Of a DNA stretch of 6,789 nt, positions 5,396 through 6,789 are shown piece after piece. Under the pieces are notes generated by a model. The model was not told where the DNA came from, did not search any database, and saw nothing but the letters and a program-made list of their open reading frames with translations. This stretch comes from Sphingopyxis sp. (lineage in GTDB: Bacteria; Pseudomonadota; Alphaproteobacteria; Sphingomonadales; Sphingomonadaceae). Position 1 is the first letter of the stretch. Every line of letters begins with the position of its first letter. Where the stretch lies: assembly GCA_026125835.1 (NCBI GenBank), contig JAHCKJ010000117.1, forward strand, positions 1-6,789. The letters are read 5' to 3'. The position numbers and the translations under genes are program-made.

Positions 5396-5845
5396 ATGCC
5401 CGGCAAATTTTTCGACGAATGGACCATCGGCGACACGCTGACCCACGACATTCGCCGCACCGTGACCGAGACCGACAATCTGATGTTCACGGTGATGACG
5501 CACAACCCGCAGCCGCTGCACCTAGACATCGAAGCCGCGAAGGCCTCGGAATTCGGCCAGATCCTCGTCAACGGCACCTTCACGTTCAGCCTGATGGTTG
5601 GACTGTCGGTCGGCGACACGACGCTCGGCACGCTTGTCGCGAACCTCGGTTACGACAAGCTGGTGATGCCCAAGCCCGTGTTCATCGGCGACACGCTGCG
5701 CGCGGAAAGCGAGGTTATTGGCCTCAAGGAATCGAAATCGCGGCCCAACGCCGGGATCGTCACTTTCCTGCACCGCTGCCTCAACCAGCGCGATGAACTT
5801 GTCTGCCAGTGCGAGCGTTCGACGCTTGTCCACCGGAAACCTTAG
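5396..5845 (+). CDS. MaoC-fold hydratase, probable 3-methylglutaconyl-CoA / itaconyl-CoA hydratase
   Basis: A 149-residue single hot-dog protein of the MaoC dehydratase family, cytoplasmic. Evidence: TETDNLMFTVMTHNPQPLHL near residues 24-43, followed by AAKASEFGQILVNGTFTFSL (47-66), the substrate-tunnel segment of these proteins, and PVFIGDTLRAESEV. Asn37 and His42 are candidates for the active site; the Asp of the classical D-x4-H R-hydratase motif is not seen at the usual place, as I recall for mesaconyl/itaconyl-type relatives. The ATG at 5396 has GGAGAG at 5385-5390. It follows the carboxylase and precedes a CitE-like lyase, the same pairing as Rv2499c-Rv2498c beside the leucine genes of M. 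tuberculosis. From this I infer that it hydrates 3-methylglutaconyl-CoA, taking the place of LiuC, and possibly itaconyl-CoA. The family is well supported; the substrate is inference. Confidence 0.85.
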   Translation: MPGKFFDEWTIGDTLTHDIRRTVTETDNLMFTVMTHNPQPLHLDIEAAKASEFGQILVNGTFTFSLMVGLSVGDTTLGTLVANLGYDKLVMPKPVFIGDTLRAESEVIGLKESKSRPNAGIVTFLHRCLNQRDELVCQCERSTLVHRKP

Positions 5846-5849
5846 ATTC

Positions 5850-5918
5850 CCGTTCGGTTCAAGCGAAGTCGAGAACCCTTTACTCCGCACGTGTCTCGAC
5901 TTCGCTCGACACGAACGG
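5850..5918. repeat. Second copy of the GAGCGAAGTCGAG palindrome, in the gap before the lyase gene
   Basis: Arms 5850-5874 and 5894-5918 match at 22 of 25 positions, with a 19-nt centre. The right arm and adjoining bases (5889-5918) are identical over 30 bp, inverted, to 2085-2114 in the carboxyltransferase gene. The unit begins 4 nt after the MaoC stop and ends 13 nt before the lyase ATG, so it fills nearly the whole gap. No T-run follows, which argues against a terminator. Confidence 0.88.
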
Positions 5919-5931
5919 CATAGGTAAGCGC

Positions 5932-6783
5932 ATGCGATTACGTTCACTCCTTTTCGTTCCCGGCGACCGCCCCGAACGCTTCGCCAAGGCGGCGGCGTCG
6001 GGCGCCGATGCGATCATCCTCGATCTTGAGGATTCGGTGTCACTCGCGAACAAGGATGCGGCGCGGCACTCGATCGCCGACTATCTGGGCGGCGCACGCG
6101 AAGTCTTCACGCTGGTGCGCGTCAATCCGCTCGACGGCCATCTCACCGCCGCCGACGTCGCCGCGATCATCGCCGCGCGCCCCGACGCGATCATGCTGCC
6201 CAAGGCGGAAGGCGCGCCCAGCATCGCGCAGCTCGACACGATAATGCGCAGCGAATCGGGGCCCGATGCATCGCTGCCGCCGATCCTGCCGATCGCCACC
6301 GAAACCGCCGCGGCGATCTTCACCCTCGGCAGCTACCGCGAGGCAAAGGATCGCCTGCTCGGGCTGACCTGGGGCGCCGAAGACCTGCCCGCCGCGATTG
6401 GCGCCACAACAAGCCGCGAGGCCGACGGCAGCTACACCGCACCCTATAACGTCGCGCGCGCGCTGACCCTGTTCGCCGCGCACGCCGCGGGGGCGGCCGC
6501 GATCGATACGGTGTTTCCGGCGATCAAGGACGAAGCGGGCCTCGCTGCCTATGCCGCCCGCGCGCGGCGCGACGGTTTTACCGGGATGATGGCGATCCAC
6601 CCGTCACAGGTCGCCGCGATCAACGCCGCCTTCACCCCCGGCGCCGACGAGGTGGCGCGCGCGCAGGCGATCGTAGATGCCTTTGCGGCGCAGCCGGGCG
6701 TCGGTGTGCTTCAGGTCGACGGCAAGATGGTCGATGCTCCGCACCTCAAGCAGGCAAAGCATATTTTGTCGCTGGCGGATTGA
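5932..6783 (+). CDS. CitE/HpcH-family CoA-ester lyase, probable HMG-CoA / citramalyl-CoA lyase
   Basis: A 283-residue Mg-dependent C-C lyase of the CitE-like (HpcH/HpaI aldolase) superfamily, cytoplasmic, complete by length. Family motifs: LRSLLFVPGDRPERF at the N-terminus (3-17), DAIILDLEDSV (26-36), LVRVNP with Arg63, LPKAEG (89-94), IATETAAAIF with Glu124, LTWGAEDLPA with Asp151, and MAIHPSQV (220-227). Glu124 and Asp151 are the probable metal ligands and Arg63 a probable substrate contact. Free-standing CitE-like proteins include citramalyl-CoA, malyl-CoA and HMG-CoA lyases. The sequence alone cannot separate them. The place at the end of a leucine operon next to a MaoC hydratase, as for Rv2498c of M. 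tuberculosis, favours splitting HMG-CoA and/or citramalyl-CoA. It is unlikely to be a citrate lyase subunit because no citC, citD or citF neighbour is seen. The start ATG is preceded by AGGTAAG; the upstream extension in frame would translate the palindromic repeat. Confidence 0.88.
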   Translation: MRLRSLLFVPGDRPERFAKAAASGADAIILDLEDSVSLANKDAARHSIADYLGGAREVFTLVRVNPLDGHLTAADVAAIIAARPDAIMLPKAEGAPSIAQLDTIMRSESGPDASLPPILPIATETAAAIFTLGSYREAKDRLLGLTWGAEDLPAAIGATTSREADGSYTAPYNVARALTLFAAHAAGAAAIDTVFPAIKDEAGLAAYAARARRDGFTGMMAIHPSQVAAINAAFTPGADEVARAQAIVDAFAAQPGVGVLQVDGKMVDAPHLKQAKHILSLAD

Positions 6784-6789
6784 GCTTTC

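Noticed and set aside
2084..5918. CRISPR array or phage attachment sites
   Set aside because: Repeats are few, palindromic, of different families and irregularly spaced, with no spacers, cas genes or integrase.

Overview
The window is about 6.8 kb of GC-rich, tightly packed DNA with every gene on the + strand. Codon use, overlapping ATGA/GTGA stops and starts, and the three palindromic repeat families in the gaps suggest an alphaproteobacterium, most likely of the Sphingomonadales (Sphingopyxis, Sphingomonas or Novosphingobium type). That placement is inference from recalled patterns, not from a search.

The genes form one leucine/isovalerate (liu-type) catabolic operon. From left to right: the C-terminal half of isovaleryl-CoA dehydrogenase (1-644, cut by the window edge); two small unrecognised membrane proteins (641-991 and 988-1278); the carboxyltransferase (beta) subunit of methylcrotonyl-CoA carboxylase (1275-2909); a DUF559-family nuclease-like gene inside a 500-bp inverted-repeat cassette (2927-3426); the biotin-carrying (alpha) subunit of the same carboxylase (3429-5270); a MaoC-fold hydratase (5396-5845); and a CitE/HpcH-type CoA-ester lyase (5932-6783). 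The first four genes are chained by 4-bp overlaps. The window ends 6 bases after the last stop. No gene-free stretch reaches 300 bases. I saw no convincing promoter, terminator, tRNA or rRNA gene, or CRISPR array.

The pathway reads: isovaleryl-CoA to 3-methylcrotonyl-CoA (dehydrogenase), to 3-methylglutaconyl-CoA (carboxylase), then probably to HMG-CoA (MaoC protein) and to acetoacetate plus acetyl-CoA (CitE-like lyase). Pseudomonas liu operons use a crotonase-type LiuC and a TIM-barrel LiuE for the last two steps. The order here resembles the Mycobacterium tuberculosis cluster fadE19-accD1-accA1-maoC-citE (Rv2500c, Rv2502c, Rv2501c, Rv2499c, Rv2498c).

The most unusual content is repeat DNA that has invaded the operon. 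(1) The DUF559 gene is enclosed by 54-bp inverted repeats that match at 53 of 54 positions. Each repeat is a pair of hairpins. The left copy carries the ribosome-binding site of the DUF559 gene, and the right copy encodes that protein's C-terminal tail and carries the ribosome-binding site of the next operon gene. Removing exactly 500 bp restores a normal 19-nt junction. (2) A 58-bp palindrome lies in frame inside the carboxyltransferase gene, at the linker between its two domains. (3) A relative of that palindrome lies before the lyase gene. (4) A third type of paired hairpins, with compensatory base changes, fills the gap before the MaoC gene.
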